From the NCBI GenBank assembly GCA_025618425.1, contig CM046841.1:10426654-10490653 (forward strand): DNA of 64,000 bases, in the 5' to 3' direction. A program made the translations under genes and the position numbers. This document shows positions 43,926 through 56,249 of the stretch, in pieces. This DNA comes from Heliocidaris tuberculata. Its lineage: Eukaryota; Echinodermata; Echinoidea; Camarodonta; Echinometridae. Below the pieces are notes generated by a model. It was not told the DNA's origin. It saw nothing but the letters and a program-made list of their open reading frames with translations, and did not search any database. Positions within the stretch are counted from its first letter, which is position 1. Each line of letters begins with the position of its first letter.

Positions 43926-44122
43926 AGTGAAATATTACACCGCTTTCGCACAGACAACATACCTGGCATACGAACATGCATGCAATTATTTCAAATAAAC
44001 ATTTTCAGTATCCGTTCGAGACTTGAGCGCTTCATCAGCGTCACGTTGTTCCATCGGTCAGTATTTCATTCGACTGAACATTCATCATCTGGACACTGAA
44101 AATTGTTACACGGTCCTTCAAG

Positions 44123-44142
44123 ATGACAGGACGCTTTCAAAG
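44123..44142 (+). CDS. Gene D exon 1: start codon and MTGRFQR
   Basis: This 20-nt exon ends TTTCAAAG|gtaggt in phase 2, the same length and phase as exon 1 of B and C. The ATG sits 198 bases after the tatcctg block shared with B and C. Confidence 0.82.
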
Positions 44143-44930
44143 GTAGGTGAATTTACAGTTTTCTTATTCATATGAAAGAAGTTTAAACCTTTTTGGCATC
44201 TGAAAGAGCAGACATATGTTCACCCCTCCTATACCACATGTACAAGGAACTAAATTTTATCATCAAGTGCAAACCGACTCCCTCTAACCCTGGGGGCGGG
44301 GGCGGAGATTTTCCTTGAAGTTTAGATCACTATCGATATAGATATCATTCTGTTTTCAATGCTCTATTATAATTCTCTCTCTTTCTCTCTCCCCCTCTCT
44401 CTCTTTCTCTCTCTCTCTCTCCCCCTCTCCCTTTCTCTCTCTGTATATATATCTGTATATCATGTATAATCATAGTGTCACTACTTATTCATTGGTTTAT
44501 ACTCAGAAATCCCTTTCTTAAGTTTTAAAATGGAGGAGACATATATTCTTCCTGATTATTAGGTAACATGTTTTTTTTCTTTTCCATCCCTAAAAAATAA
44601 ATCTGCAGGTACATCATGCATGGAGAAATAGGGCATTACATGTCATTTTATCACAAAATGAATAAAGAAGAACACCCACATGAAATTCCTCATTGCGACC
44701 GAATTGTCACTGGGAGTATCCTCATGCTATTAGTGATCTAAATTTCAAATGTTATACAACTTTGTTATTCCTTGTCCTATTAATCGCGCATTTTAACTAA
44801 TCTATTTCTTTTTTTCGTTTTTTTTTCTTTTACAACCTTTTCATTCTTTTCGAAGTTGCAGGTAAATTAGTCTTATCAGTAGCGTGGCTATGCTATACGG
44901 TGGGCACGGGGGGCATAAATGTATATAGAA

Positions 44931-44984
<54 letters not shown>

Positions 44985-47900
44985 AGGAATCCCTCCCGCA
45001 CCCCCAAATTGGTGACCTTGATAATTCGCATTTAATCAATCGAGTAAGACCGGTAAACCCCCCCCCCCCCATCCCTCCATCATGCTAGTGCATGACTTGA
45101 ATGACTCTACGTCGCAAAGTTTTGTTCAAGTAACAAAGATCAATACACTTTAAACAAACACAAATCTTTTTTCACTCTAGACACCAGCCTTCATCGCGTA
45201 TCAGTGTGCTTCTGCTTGGAATTGCCATACTTTGGGCAGAAACAGTGACATCGCAAGAAACAACGACCTATGATGGAACTTCAAGTTATAAAGATATTAT
45301 AACAGGAGACTCAACGGCAAAAACGTCTGAGGCAACTCCAACCCAGGAATCTTCCACCACGACCAATGCAACCACAGGGAAGGCGTCCACGACCATGGCA
45401 GCAGGGGTATCCACAGCAACGACAATCATGACAAGGATCCATGGAGAGGAGACCGGACCTAATCAGGATCAGGACACCGATTCTAATGGAACTAACGAAG
45501 AGTCTGCTCCTCAGAAAATAGGTTAGTGAATCAAGATAAAAAATAATATTTAGAATAGGAAGTAGACAGGGGAAAACAACAACAACAACAACAACGAACA
45601 ACAAACACCATAATAAACTAAAACAACAACCCAAAGGACGCAAGTGCGCTCGATCAGTTTAAAGGGGGTGGGGGCGTCATTAGATATATATACCTTTTCC
45701 AGTAGAAAAAGGGGCACTTCTCTACATACATTTTAACACAAATTCGTTGAAAGGGGGGAAAAAACAAGCAAAATGAATCAAGGAATCTCTGTCAGTTTCA
45801 AGGGGGGGGGGGGGGACGCACGCTAACAGGATGTACTTTTCTTTACAAATTGGGGTACTTCCTTATGTAAATTTTTAGCACCAAAACTTTTTATACATTT
45901 CCCAAGGTTCAAGGGTCATTTCTTTTCTTTTTCAACATACTAGGTGTGTGTTTTTTTTCAAGAACATAACATAGATATAAACAATTGGATATGAAAAATA
46001 TCACACAAAATTACATTTTTTAGTGTTATCCATGTTAACAGTGACTAATAAAAATGACACTAAGCCACCCCACTATAAAGAAACATAAACCATGTAAGTG
46101 GAGGGGTCTAATGAAAAGCACAGCCTGTGTTTTACGGTGCTTTGTTAAAAAATATCAAGTGACAATAATACTCTAGATATAGGTTTAAAGAAATGGTATA
46201 GTATTTTCTGCATTACCTGCAGTGTCAGAGAGAAACATAAAGTGGGTTCAGCTCATCATTTTGACATGTTTTATTTATTGAAATAATTTCATTTAATGAT
46301 GATGTTTTACTTTAGCTGACTGCTAAGAAATTAAGTGTATACTTGTTAGTAAGCAACCAGCGGATCAACAGCTTTAAGTCCTATCTGACGAACTTCGTAA
46401 TGAGTATCATTGCCTCATCAAAGAGCACTTTAGCCTTGACTTGTTTCCGAACCCAAGACCTCCCTGTTATGCCCCCTCCACTTTTTTGAGTAGACACGTA
46501 AAAAAAAAAAAAAATGTCGGAAAAACGGCTCGAAAATTGTCATTAATGAGTGAAATCAGACCAGCCCACCCCCCCCCCCCCCCCACTTTCAAAACCTTTC
46601 CCGGCCCCTGCACTGAGCCATCGCCCCTCCTCTGAGTACTGCTGAAATTGATTGACCTATGACCAACTTGACAAATCACTAAATTAAGTTTGATATTTGC
46701 ATGTTCCAGGATTCTCCGGACGAAGTACTGAAATTGTTTGACCATTGACCATCTGGAATAACAAATGACTATTAAAACGAACTTTGGCAATAGCACGTTC
46801 CAGGATTCTCCGGACGAAATTGAAGTAAACATTGATGAAATTTACTGAAAATATTTTGTTAATAACCTATATTTAGAGACATTTACGCCATATAGATACA
46901 AGTGTAAATAAATCATAATACACCTACCCTACTTTCCCTGCTGCATGAGAAAAAGCATGTTGGTTCATCCAGGGGCGGCGCTACAGGGGGGGGGGGGCAG
47001 GGGGCGGCCGCCCCCTATCATTTTTCAAGCGAGCAAAAAAAAAAAAAAAAAAAAGAAGGAAGGGGGGGGGGGGGGGGAAGGAGAAAGAGAAGGGGAAATG
47101 GAGAAGAGAAGGCTAGGCCATGCAATTATGACATAACTGTTATAGTCCTATTTGTTATTTCAAGACCCTCGACGTTGCTATACGCGTCATTTTGCCCCCC
47201 CCCCCCTATTTAAATACCCTGGCGCCGCCCCTGGCGCCATCCCATCAGTTATATTTTTCATTGATCATGTTGTTACCCCAGGGTCCATGGCCATTGCAGG
47301 CTTATGTCTGGTTATCATAGCTCTTCTGCTCATCGCTGTCAACGGATATGTGCTCTTCAAGTCAAGAATGCGGTATGTTTTTGTTACATTTGAATAGTTT
47401 ATCTATCAGTGTTACTTCCTGGTTAGCACATCATTTAAATACTATTGTACAAAATGCGTTTAAGAATAGAATTCAAACAGAGCCAGCAATAGATTTCAAG
47501 TTTCTGTACATTTTAATGTCTCGTTGTTGTTGTTGTTGTTTTGTTCCTTTCTTTGTTTGTTTCCTTGCTTTTATTTCTATCTTTCTACCTTTCTTTATTT
47601 TTTTAAAACTATTTTTTTAATTTAAAATTTTTTTTTTTTAATTTTAAATTTTAAATTTTTATTTCATTTATTTATTTATTTATTTATTTATTTATTATTA
47701 TTATTGTTGTTATTATTATGTGTTTTTTTTTTTTTGGGGGGGGTGTCATATTCAGGCGTAGTAGAATTTAAGACCATGGATTTACTACGACATAAAAATA
47801 CAAAGTCCTGTTATATTTGACTATATGAATAACATGCACATTGCCCTAGACTTTCTTCAGTATGTTATTTCCATAATTATGATGAATTTTAAAACATTTT

Positions 47901-49694
47901 ACTATAAACCTTAACAATACAAGACGCAGTGGTAATGATAAGATATTATCCCATTGATCCAACTCAATAATATCTTGTCATGTTTTCTTGTTGATTAGAT
48001 TTACATCTTTACAAAATAATATCTGAGCTCATAAAAATTGTTAATATGAGCTCAGATATTATTTTTTTAATTCCCAGACATTTGTCTTTATTCAAGTCTT
48101 GCACCTTACAGTTATGCGCAATAGGTCAATGGTGTAAACATATTTATCTAATAATACTTAACACTAAGAGAAGTACACGAATTTGGGAACTATGAATCGT
48201 CTAAATCATAGAGTCGATGAGTCTCGTTTTTCTTTAGTTTTCTTTGTTAAAACAGGTGTGAATATTACCAAAAATGTCTACTTTACATACCACTAGAAAC
48301 AGCTACGGTTTTTTTTGAGCTATTAGTGTTTTTATGTTATAGCTCACCATGTAAACAGGGTGGCCTAGAAAGAATGCAACACGTGAGATCTACAATTTCG
48401 AAGACATCAATGACACAACATCATTAATTGTTATCTTATCAGGCAGTAAATATTTTTCCGAGCAAAAGGACACCAACATCATCAATTTGGGGTAAAGGCG
48501 TTTTGATTCTATGGTTATTCTTGTGGGGCAATGTCTTTTGCTTATATCAACCGTAGTCATGCTTAAAGCAACGAGAAATGTTAACATGACGGCTTCCCAT
48601 ACCATCTCCGTTTCCTTCCAGTTGTCTTCGATATGAAAGTGAGCGCAGTCGATGCATTTGTCAACAAAGGTGACTGTATGGCAAGCCATCATACATATTT
48701 TTCCGCTGCTTCAAGCATAACTACGATTCCAAAAGTAGCAAATTTTGATAACGACATTGCCTCACAAAAATAGCCGTAGAATCAAAAGGTTTTACCCAAA
48801 ATTGAAGATCTTTTGCTCAGAAAAGAATTTCCTACCCAGTAAAATAAAAGCTATTGATATTCTGTCAATGAAGTTGCAGACCCCAGGTGCTGCATTCTTT
48901 CTAGGCTTCCCTGTAAAATATTATCTTTATTTCAAAGTCTTGTTGGTTACTTTGGAATATTTCCGTCCGCTCGCTATTCATAAGAACCGCTATTCATAGA
49001 AAACCGCTATTCATTTAACACGTGCTATGAATAGCGGTTCTTATGAGTAGTTATGAATAGTGGTCCTTATGAATAGCGAGGAAATTTGTCTATGGTTTGC
49101 TCGCTATTCAGAAGGACCGCTATTCGTACAAAACCGCTATTCATTTAGTCACGCGTTATAGATAGCGGTCCTTATGAATAAGTGGTCCTTATGAATAGTG
49201 GTCCTTATGACTAGCGAGGTTACCCCCATTTCGGTGCTGTCGCTTTAACGTATCATGTATCATTTCTGTTAACATCATCTTCCAGCTCTTGCACCTCAAA
49301 ACGTGGGATATTTAAAATCCTGCCAATGTCTGTCATCAAGAAAGATGAGGACGACGTTGAAGACAATTTCAGGGAGGACGCTGACGCCGCCAATAAGACC
49401 GATTCTTCGACTTCGCTGACCACCAAGGTATCCCCCGCCGACCAGGCTGGAGACCAGAACGGTGACGTGCACGTGAAGGTCGAAATTATCGAAGTCGCAG
49501 GGTCCTCTACGAAGGAAAACGATTACGTAGAGGCTAACAACCCTGCAGAGAATGCCGACGACAAAGACGTCGCTCCCGCCGCTGTCGTCGACGGAAGCGA
49601 CAAACCAGAGGAGGAAAGAGTCGAGAAAAAGAATGAGACTGTCGTTACAGTCACCGTAGAGAGCGGTAATGGAAGTCAAAGCGAACAACTGTGA
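44123..49694 (+). CDS. Gene D: complete short mucin-like type I membrane protein, acidic tail
   Basis: I do not recognise this gene. Four exons (44123-44142, 45181-45521, 47282-47372, 49286-49694) join in frame into 286 residues, the shortest of the family. Residues 1-31 are a signal peptide (SVLLLGIAILWA core, likely cut after VTS). The ectodomain is only about 90 residues, Thr-rich, with two sequons. Residues 123-146 form the membrane helix (MAIAGLCLVIIALLLIAVNG then YVLF), followed by KSRMR. The tail (151-286) is homologous to gene C's: TDSSTSLTTK, SPADQA, NGDVHVKV, then an acidic Glu/Asp/Val-rich end finishing QSEQL. The membrane exon is nine bases shorter at its 5' side than in B and C, and a palindromic element ends about 45 bases upstream of it. 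Confidence 0.85.
44143..45180. other. Gene D intron 1
   Basis: It contains a CT-rich tract (44370-44445) and a GA run (44931-44981). Nothing else is recognised. Confidence 0.6.
45181..45521 (+). CDS. Gene D exon 2: signal peptide and short ectodomain
   Basis: The acceptor is ttcactctag ending at 45180 and the donor AAATAG|gttagt is in phase 1. It reads HQPSSRISVLLLGIAILWAE and then Thr/Ser/Ala-rich sequence (STTTNATTGKASTTMAAG). It is less than half the size of the gene B exon. Confidence 0.84.
46640..46822. repeat. Two-copy tandem repeat in gene D intron 2
   Basis: A unit of about 92 bases ending gttccaggattctccggacg occurs twice. Confidence 0.75.
46972..47236. repeat. G-rich palindromic element next to gene D membrane exon
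   Basis: Its ends caggggcggcgctacaggg and ccctggcgccgcccctgg are inverted repeats like those at 5472-5735. It ends about 45 bases before the 47282 exon. Confidence 0.72.
47282..47372 (+). CDS. Gene D exon 3: transmembrane segment
   Basis: The acceptor is gttaccccag ending at 47281 and the donor ATGCG|gtatgt; phase 1 in, phase 2 out. At 91 nt it is nine bases shorter than in B and C, losing residues just outside the membrane. A palindromic G-rich element ends near 47236, so the present acceptor may have replaced an older one (inference). Confidence 0.82.
48013..48065. repeat. Perfect 21-base-pair hairpin
   Basis: The arm 48013-48033 (centre atctgagctcata) is an exact reverse complement of 48045-48065, with an 11-base AT-rich loop. 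Confidence 0.85.
48390..48865. repeat. Inverted-repeat element
   Basis: The left arm contains gagcaaaaggacacc and ttttgattctatggttattc; the right contains tagccgtagaatcaaaagg and gatcttttgctcaga in inverted orientation. Confidence 0.6.
48969..49218. repeat. Two tandem palindromic units
   Basis: Each unit of about 115 bases begins gctcgctattca and ends aatagcgagg or ctagcgagg, with repeated accgctattca arms and the reverse-complement gaatagcggtccttatg arms. It lies just upstream of gene D's last exon. Confidence 0.78.
49286..49694 (+). CDS. Gene D exon 4: acidic cytoplasmic tail and stop
   Basis: The acceptor is catcttccag ending at 49285. It enters in phase 2 with SCTSKRGIFKILPMSVIKKD, matching gene C around LPMS[AV][MI]KKD. 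The conserved TDSSTSLTTK, PADQA and NGDVHVKV blocks follow, then an acidic low-complexity end. TGA is at 49692-49694. A cluster of hairpin repeats lies about 65 bases upstream. Confidence 0.84.
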
Positions 49695-52600
49695 TATATA
49701 ATTTATTTATTTTAAAAAATTAATTGTTCATACTTTTTAGCGCACTTTAATTTTAAGTGATTATCATGCGAATCCAGATGACTGTGTAACAACAAAGTTT
49801 TTTTTTTATACAATGTATAGCTCATAATTATTGGATTCTTTATAAAATTCCTGCATCTGATTTTTGTTTAATTGGTGGAGGATATTTTTGACCACTTGCA
49901 TGAAATGTATTTTTAATTTAAGTCTTTCACTAATTTCGGGAAATAATGAAGAATCCGAACCCCTTCTGAGTACCTGTAACTTTTTTTTTTTCATTTATGG
50001 TGCTCTTTGCAGGAATGATGAAAACTGAAGTTTTATGTGTTCGCACAGTCAGAATTCCACCATCAATGAAAGTAAATGCAATTCAATGATAGGCAAACTT
50101 ATCCGATCTGGCGATCTGTCATAAGTGACTGTCATAATGTAAGTGAAGGAATCACGTACAAAAAATCTCTAGAATTAATGTAAAATGTATTTTATATTAT
50201 AAGGTTTTATAAGGAATGCAAGCAAAAACAATGATACATTCATGTAAAATGCATCACTTGAGATTAACACTGATGATGAATGCTTTAAAAATTTTAAAGC
50301 GAAGTTTTCATTTTAAGATTGAGGTGTAAGATTAATGAGATACATAGTGTATCTTCTTTTTTTTCTGAATAATCCTTTACAGAGGTATAACAGCGTTATG
50401 AGTGTTTCCTTGGAAACTGGCAACGTTATAGGTTCTCATATTATTGTAGTTCTCAATCTTCTTTGAAATGGCATGGCGAATGTTTAAAGGAAAGTACATG
50501 AAACAAAATAAGGTAAGGATACAAAATATTTATCCTTGCATTTGCTGAACAAAGAACAAAATAATGGTACAGTAATTTTCATCAGATGAGTATACTCTTT
50601 TTATAAGTTCCCGGATTCGTCGTACAGGGTATTTATGCATGTTCCTATTCTGTAGAGGACTATTATATGACTACTATTGTAACAATGTTTTATATTGCTT
50701 TCACTACACAGTCTGTCAGTTTGTTTCCCTTTTAAAGCCTTTTGACAGACGATTGAATGATAATGTACAGGGAAGGAAGGAAAGTTTATTTGTCACAGAG
50801 CCAGAATGTAAGACGATCCATTTGAGCAACACCTTCTTATTACGAACCATTTCCTAGTTATAGATATTCGTTTTTAACTTCCTCTTTCATTTTCTGTTCG
50901 TGAATCCCTCGATTTCTTCAGTAATACTGTACAAATAGACTGTAAATAGTCGACATAACATCTGCTTGAAAAGGGCGTCGGTAGGGGGCCGGGGAGGGGG
51001 GGGGGGGGAGAGGTGTCGTGACTTCCCCGTGGGAATTTTCTGTCGGCAAATACGTAATTTCTTTTTTTTTTAATGTCTGCAAATCTTAAAAATTAAAGAT
51101 TTTATTTTTTTGCTCGCTTGCTTCGTCGCTTGCATGCTTGTTGGGTGAAAAAAGGTAAACACCTCTCGGTAAATTTGTGAGTCCGACTTCCTCTCCCCCA
51201 TTCAAAATGGTCTAGCCACCCCTTGCCTTTTTCCCTTTTTTTTCTTTTTCTGCAGTATCTAGAATATTGAGTTCTCTGACCTTGCGATATATAATGTTCT
51301 GCTATTTATACTGAAATCTTTACGAAATATCGCCCTCTTTCGACATGGTGTACGTATTTATTTTTCTTTCATTCATTTTATTCTTCTGTTGTTGTTTTTT
51401 TGTGGGGGGGGGGGGGTGAGCTTATCTCACATTATGAGTAGTGGTCAGTGGTGATAGTGTGTTCTAAAATTATCATTTTTGACAAATAAACCAAGACATT
51501 GCATTATTCTAGGATTTGCTCTGACAGTGAAATTCAGTATCATAATAAAAGAATGTGTTTGTCGGGGTTTTTTTTTGTGTGCAAGGTATGAACGGCATAA
51601 TCGTCTGCGGGGTGATAAAACCTGATAACTCAATTTTAACTTTAAAAAAGCAAACGTTTTGAACCTGACGACAAATTCGATGTTTTGATAAAGCCAGGTA
51701 ACACGCATCTGGGAAAAAAAGATAAAAAAATAATAAATGAATAAAAATAAATAAATAAAAATAATGATAATAAAATAATAATAATATATGAAATAAAAAT
51801 GCCACAGGCACCTGTATAAGGAAGGTCGTCAATAGACTTTTAATGCTAACATGAAAGTCTTGCAACTCTCGTAAAAATGTATAACTTTTTGAGTTACGGA
51901 GTTTTATCACCTCGCCGACGATGTATGTAATGTGTTCAACATATGCATTCAAAGTGATATTGAGGCAGGCTTATTTTTATGTGAAGAGGAGGGAGGCAGT
52001 TGGCACATTTTGCATTATTACCATGGTAACGGTCACATTAGATGTAAACAACACTCGAAATAACATTCTTGTAGACATACGTCATGAGAAAAACATTGCC
52101 TCATTTCAAGGCTATCATAGCATGAAGGAGAGCGGCTGCTGATACATAAAAAAAGCTACTTAAAAGGATTTTTATTGATTTAGGTTTTTTAAGGGGGCGG
52201 TGTGTAGCACTGCAAGTGGCCCTCATTCGCATCATTTTTAACTGTTCTGGTAACTCTTACCCAGATCCTACCGTAGCACTGCTTTTGGCAGCTCCGGTAC
52301 ATGTTTAATAATTTCTGGATATGCCAATGAATAATTTTATGTTTTAGAAATTAGAAGTATGGAATGTATATTTCGGGCCGTGTTTGCACAGTGTATAGGC
52401 GGTCACGGTAGTTTTGCAATACTTTGTTTTTTCAAATGAAAAATAAATTACGTTAAAAGAATGCAAACAAACAAAGAGACAAACATTATGTCTTTAAACC
52501 ATTAAGAAATCAGATCTTATCTCCAGTGGAAATTTTGATTCTCTTGTGGGGATGGGATGGGGCCCTGGGGGTACAAGTTCGAAAAAAAAAAATCCTCTGA

Positions 52601-53283
52601 CAGGTAGTGCCTTTCGGGTTTGAAATTTGTGAGGTGGTAGCACAAGAACAGCTTTTTGAAGGGACATTTTTATGTGACTGTGTATTGATTAAATATGATT
52701 ACATTTTGCCTGGGGAATCCTCCAGTGATTACAGTAATGAACCCGTTAATCATGAGTAATACCCCAGTCACACCTCCAAACCGATACCACAACAATTCCA
52801 AAACGACCGATTCCTTTCCCTACGAGGTATCGTAATTTTTTATTCGGTCTGTTATCGGTTTCGCCGGTGTGGCTTGGGTGTAAGCCTGAGCGTATTAAAA
52901 ATGGAATGTCTATATCATTCTATTCATATGAAGATCTCGATGGCACAATCTAATTTGATTTGGTATAAATATGTATTGAACTTAGTTCATAATTGTTGTA
53001 TATATATCGTGTATATGAATGATAATAATCTAGATTATTTTGAAGAAAATTCTCTTTTGCGTTTGCATTATTTATTATTTAGAACTTTGAAGCGTCAACA
53101 TACGAAATACATTTGCAATAAACACAGAGCACATGTTTGTTGCATTGTAACATTGTTTAGGCCTACTGCATTTTAAGTAATTTATGGATGTATCCACTCT
53201 AATAATGAGAGAAAGAAACAAGATGTATTTACTCTACATAACCAAGGAGTTATCATAGAACCAAGGAAGTCTCCTCACTTCCT

Positions 53284-53838
53284 TAAATGGAAAGTCCACC
53301 CTGATTACAAGTTGATTTAAAAAGAAGGAGAAACATGAAAAACATAGATCAGCAAAGGTTTGAGCAAAGTACGATTACAACTAAGAAAGTTACGAATGTT
53401 TGAAGTTGTAATCAATCAAACACAAATTGGCAACTCCGTGACGTATCTTGCGAGCTCCTCTCCCATTTTCCCCGTACCACAAAAATCATTAATTTCCATT
53501 TTCTCTAAAGAAAATATAAAAAAATACATGCACCTTATATATATATACATTGTTCATTTGTTTTTGCACAAAACCTGTAACAAACAAGTCTATTCCTTCT
53601 TTAAAAACTAAAAAATGAACATTTTACGAGATTTTCGGTACTGAGCTTATGGAAGAGGAACTCGCAAGATATGTCACGAAGTTGCCAATTTGTGTTAGGT
53701 TGATTACAAGTTCAAAAATTCATAACTTTCTTATTTCTTTTCGGATCTTGCGCAAACTTTCACTATTATCTGTTTCTCTCATTTTTCTTCTTTTTATTCA
53801 AATCAACTTAATCCCAGGGTGGAATTTCCCTTTGAAAT
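53284..53838. repeat. Inverted-repeat element, family 5 copy
   Basis: Its ends aaatggaaagtccaccctga and cccagggtggaatttcccttt are inverted repeats, as are inner segments such as aattggcaactccgtgacg and cacgaagttgccaatttgtg. Confidence 0.8.
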
Positions 53839-54322
53839 AGAGGTCCACGGGATCTTGTATTGTTGTAATTTTTGTAAATACAATAAGAAGGCCTAAAATA
53901 TAAACTATAATGTCGAGGAAAATAACCAACTTAAAGATGAATTTACTGTACATACACTCTTTAATTAGAGTTTCCGGGTATCATTAATATACCCCTCTTG
54001 GTCTGAAAAATACAGACTATCATGTGAACTTTGACTTGACATAATGCTACGTTTGTAATTGAAGCCACATTTGTTTTTTGTGTTTTTTTAATGTAATAAA
54101 TGTGTACATTATTGGAGTATTTGTACATGACTTTGTGTCAATAATTTAACAAAATATGTTTGAGTTTTGTGGCAAACTCACCTGTTGAATGATTATGTTT
54201 ATGATTATGATTATGATTATGAGTGGGAGGTTATTGACAGCTGACTACGAATTACCTTTCCGAAAGTGGTATGGCAGTGGAAGGATGAGGGGGGGGGGGG
54301 CATGTACTCCCTTTTAGAATGG

Positions 54323-54326
<4 letters not shown>

Positions 54327-54375
<49 letters not shown>

Positions 54376-54420
54376 CCGAGAGAGAGGGAGAGAGAGAGAG
54401 GGGGGGGGGGGGGGGGAGGG
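54327..54420. repeat. GA and poly-G tract
   Basis: A GA run of about 40 bases is followed by further GA/GGA and a run of G. Confidence 0.9.
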
Positions 54421-54850
54421 TGGGGTACAGTGAAAGGAAGATGATAAGCCCCTGTCATACCACACGCTTTACCCTTAGGCAATGATAAAGTAACCCCATT
54501 ATAAAGCACGGCGCCCCCGTGACACTCGTGCCCCTTATAGGCCAGGAGCCTGTCCCGAAATAGTCACCCCATTTTACCCATAAGATTTGACCCCGTAAAG
54601 TTACTTAGACCATCTAAGTCATTGACAAAAAGGTTGTCAGCCTGACTGTAGCCGCCGGGTTTAGCCCCCAGAGCCCCCAAAAGAGACCCCAAAGTCGGGT
54701 CGATTTCACCCCATCTCACCCATGCACCAAACTTTGTCAGTAGGAAGTAGTATGACTGGACATTACAAAACACAAAAAACTGACAAAGATTTCTGTCGGG
54801 ATGGGGTGTCAGACGGCCCCTAAAAATTGGGGTAAATTTTTCCCCTTAAA

Positions 54851-55785
54851 GTAGATATTCAAAGCAAATCACAAATATGCTCAATAATGTATCTCTAGAA
54901 ACTAGAAAGCTTGCAGATGGTAATCGTATAAGTTGTACGTTAACTGCGTGTTTGATGATTAAAAAATAACACAAATAAAAACACTTCTCAGCATCTGGCA
55001 TATCCGAGCGATTCGCCAGAAGTATACCGATGTTTTCGTGACGTCACATCAGGTGCCAATCCTGCCTAAGCAGACGACGTCCTATATCAAGTGAACGTAA
55101 CTGCAATGCAATTACTTTTAAATTATTAAGAGTTTGGTTTGTTTCACCATGACCGTATTTCACATCATTCTAAAAGGGAAGTGAAACCGTTTCTAGTAAC
55201 TAAAATCTTTTGTTTGTAAAAAGTCATGATAAGGGTCAATGATCAATCAAAGAAATCACACTTTCGAATTGTAAAGCCCGCTGAATTATAGCATGGGATG
55301 GTATTCGTTCCCTCTTGAAATGCCGACATGCCGCGGTGCATGCAGCTGAAAATACAATGGCATCTTTTTTTGTTTAAAAGCGATTGATTCCTTTATTTTT
55401 TTAACGCTGCATTTTTCATCAAAATAATACCATGCAGGAAATTTAGAGTGAGGCAACAAATAAGCATTTATACTCACGCTAGTGAAGTAAGAGAAATAAG
55501 TGAAGATGAGATGACAAAACAGGCACTGAAAATGTATAAGATGTTATGGGGCATCGTCTGCTTAGGAAGGATTGCTCCCCGGTATGACGTCACATATCTC
55601 AGCAGCGTTCAAAGAGCTCTATAGGTGCTATAGCGGGGCTGTGTTATATCATTTTATAATTGATAATAATCATTACTTCAAATGTTTCCAAGCGTTGAAT
55701 TTTGATAACCTTGTTCAATCTAAGCTTCACCTATGCAATAATAAAAATTAAATCAATATTCAAAATCAATGAAATTCTACTTTAA
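54851..55785. mobile_element. Insert in the left arm, TTAA-type target
   Basis: The right arm shows the uninterrupted site ccccttaaagccc. In the left arm the insert is flanked by TTAA on both sides and has ends agtagatattc and gaaattctact, which are inverted. It also holds an internal inverted pair, gccaatcctgcctaagcaga (55036) and tctgcttaggaaggattgc (55556). No transposase frame is seen, so it is probably non-autonomous. Confidence 0.6.
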
Positions 55786-56249
55786 AGCCCAGAGACCAAA
55801 TTTTGTCAGAAGGAAAAGCTATGGATGTACATTCCAAAAATATAAAAACTGACAAAATTGTCCATCGGGGAGGGGGTGTCAGATCCCCTGAAATGAAAAC
55901 TCCAAAGTGCCCTTTGACAATGCTTTGCCCCCCAAAATGCTCTGTATGGGAAGAAAAACCATTTTCTTACCTTCTGACTATGATAATTCATAAGTGTTTT
56001 ATTCAATTTACTTTAAATTTTAATAACATAATTTTGAGTATAATAATCTTCTTGAGGTGCAATTTGGTGTTAATTGGTATTTTGGTTAATAAGTTATTGA
56101 ATTGTGAAAAATGTATTGCTTTCTCAAAAGTAGCCAAAAAATATTGTCAGAATTATGTAAACACACCCATTGTCCATCTTCACCTGTTTGACAAGGTATA
56201 ATAGAAGAGCTTTTCAGGTATCTGTGGTATGTGACTGCCAGGCTGAAAT

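Larger units (their letters stand above)
37281..44122. other. Intergenic region between genes C and D
   Basis: No gene is supported. It contains a palindrome (39036), a SINE with poly-A (39725), poly-G/C and CT runs (about 40710-40840), several family 3 copies (41560-42275) and an inverted-repeat element (42949). The 37281-38700 and 42300-42940 stretches show nothing I can name. Confidence 0.55.
47373..49285. other. Gene D intron 3
   Basis: It contains T-rich and TTTA repeats (47580-47740), a perfect 21-base hairpin (48013), an inverted-repeat element (48390-48865) and a double hairpin cluster (48969-49218). Confidence 0.6.
49695..54544. other. Region downstream of gene D
   Basis: No gene is supported. 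It holds poly-G runs, an AT-rich stretch (51710-51800), the family 5 repeat at 53284 and a GA tract (54327-54420). The rest is unassigned; no further paralogue of genes A-D was seen. Confidence 0.55.
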
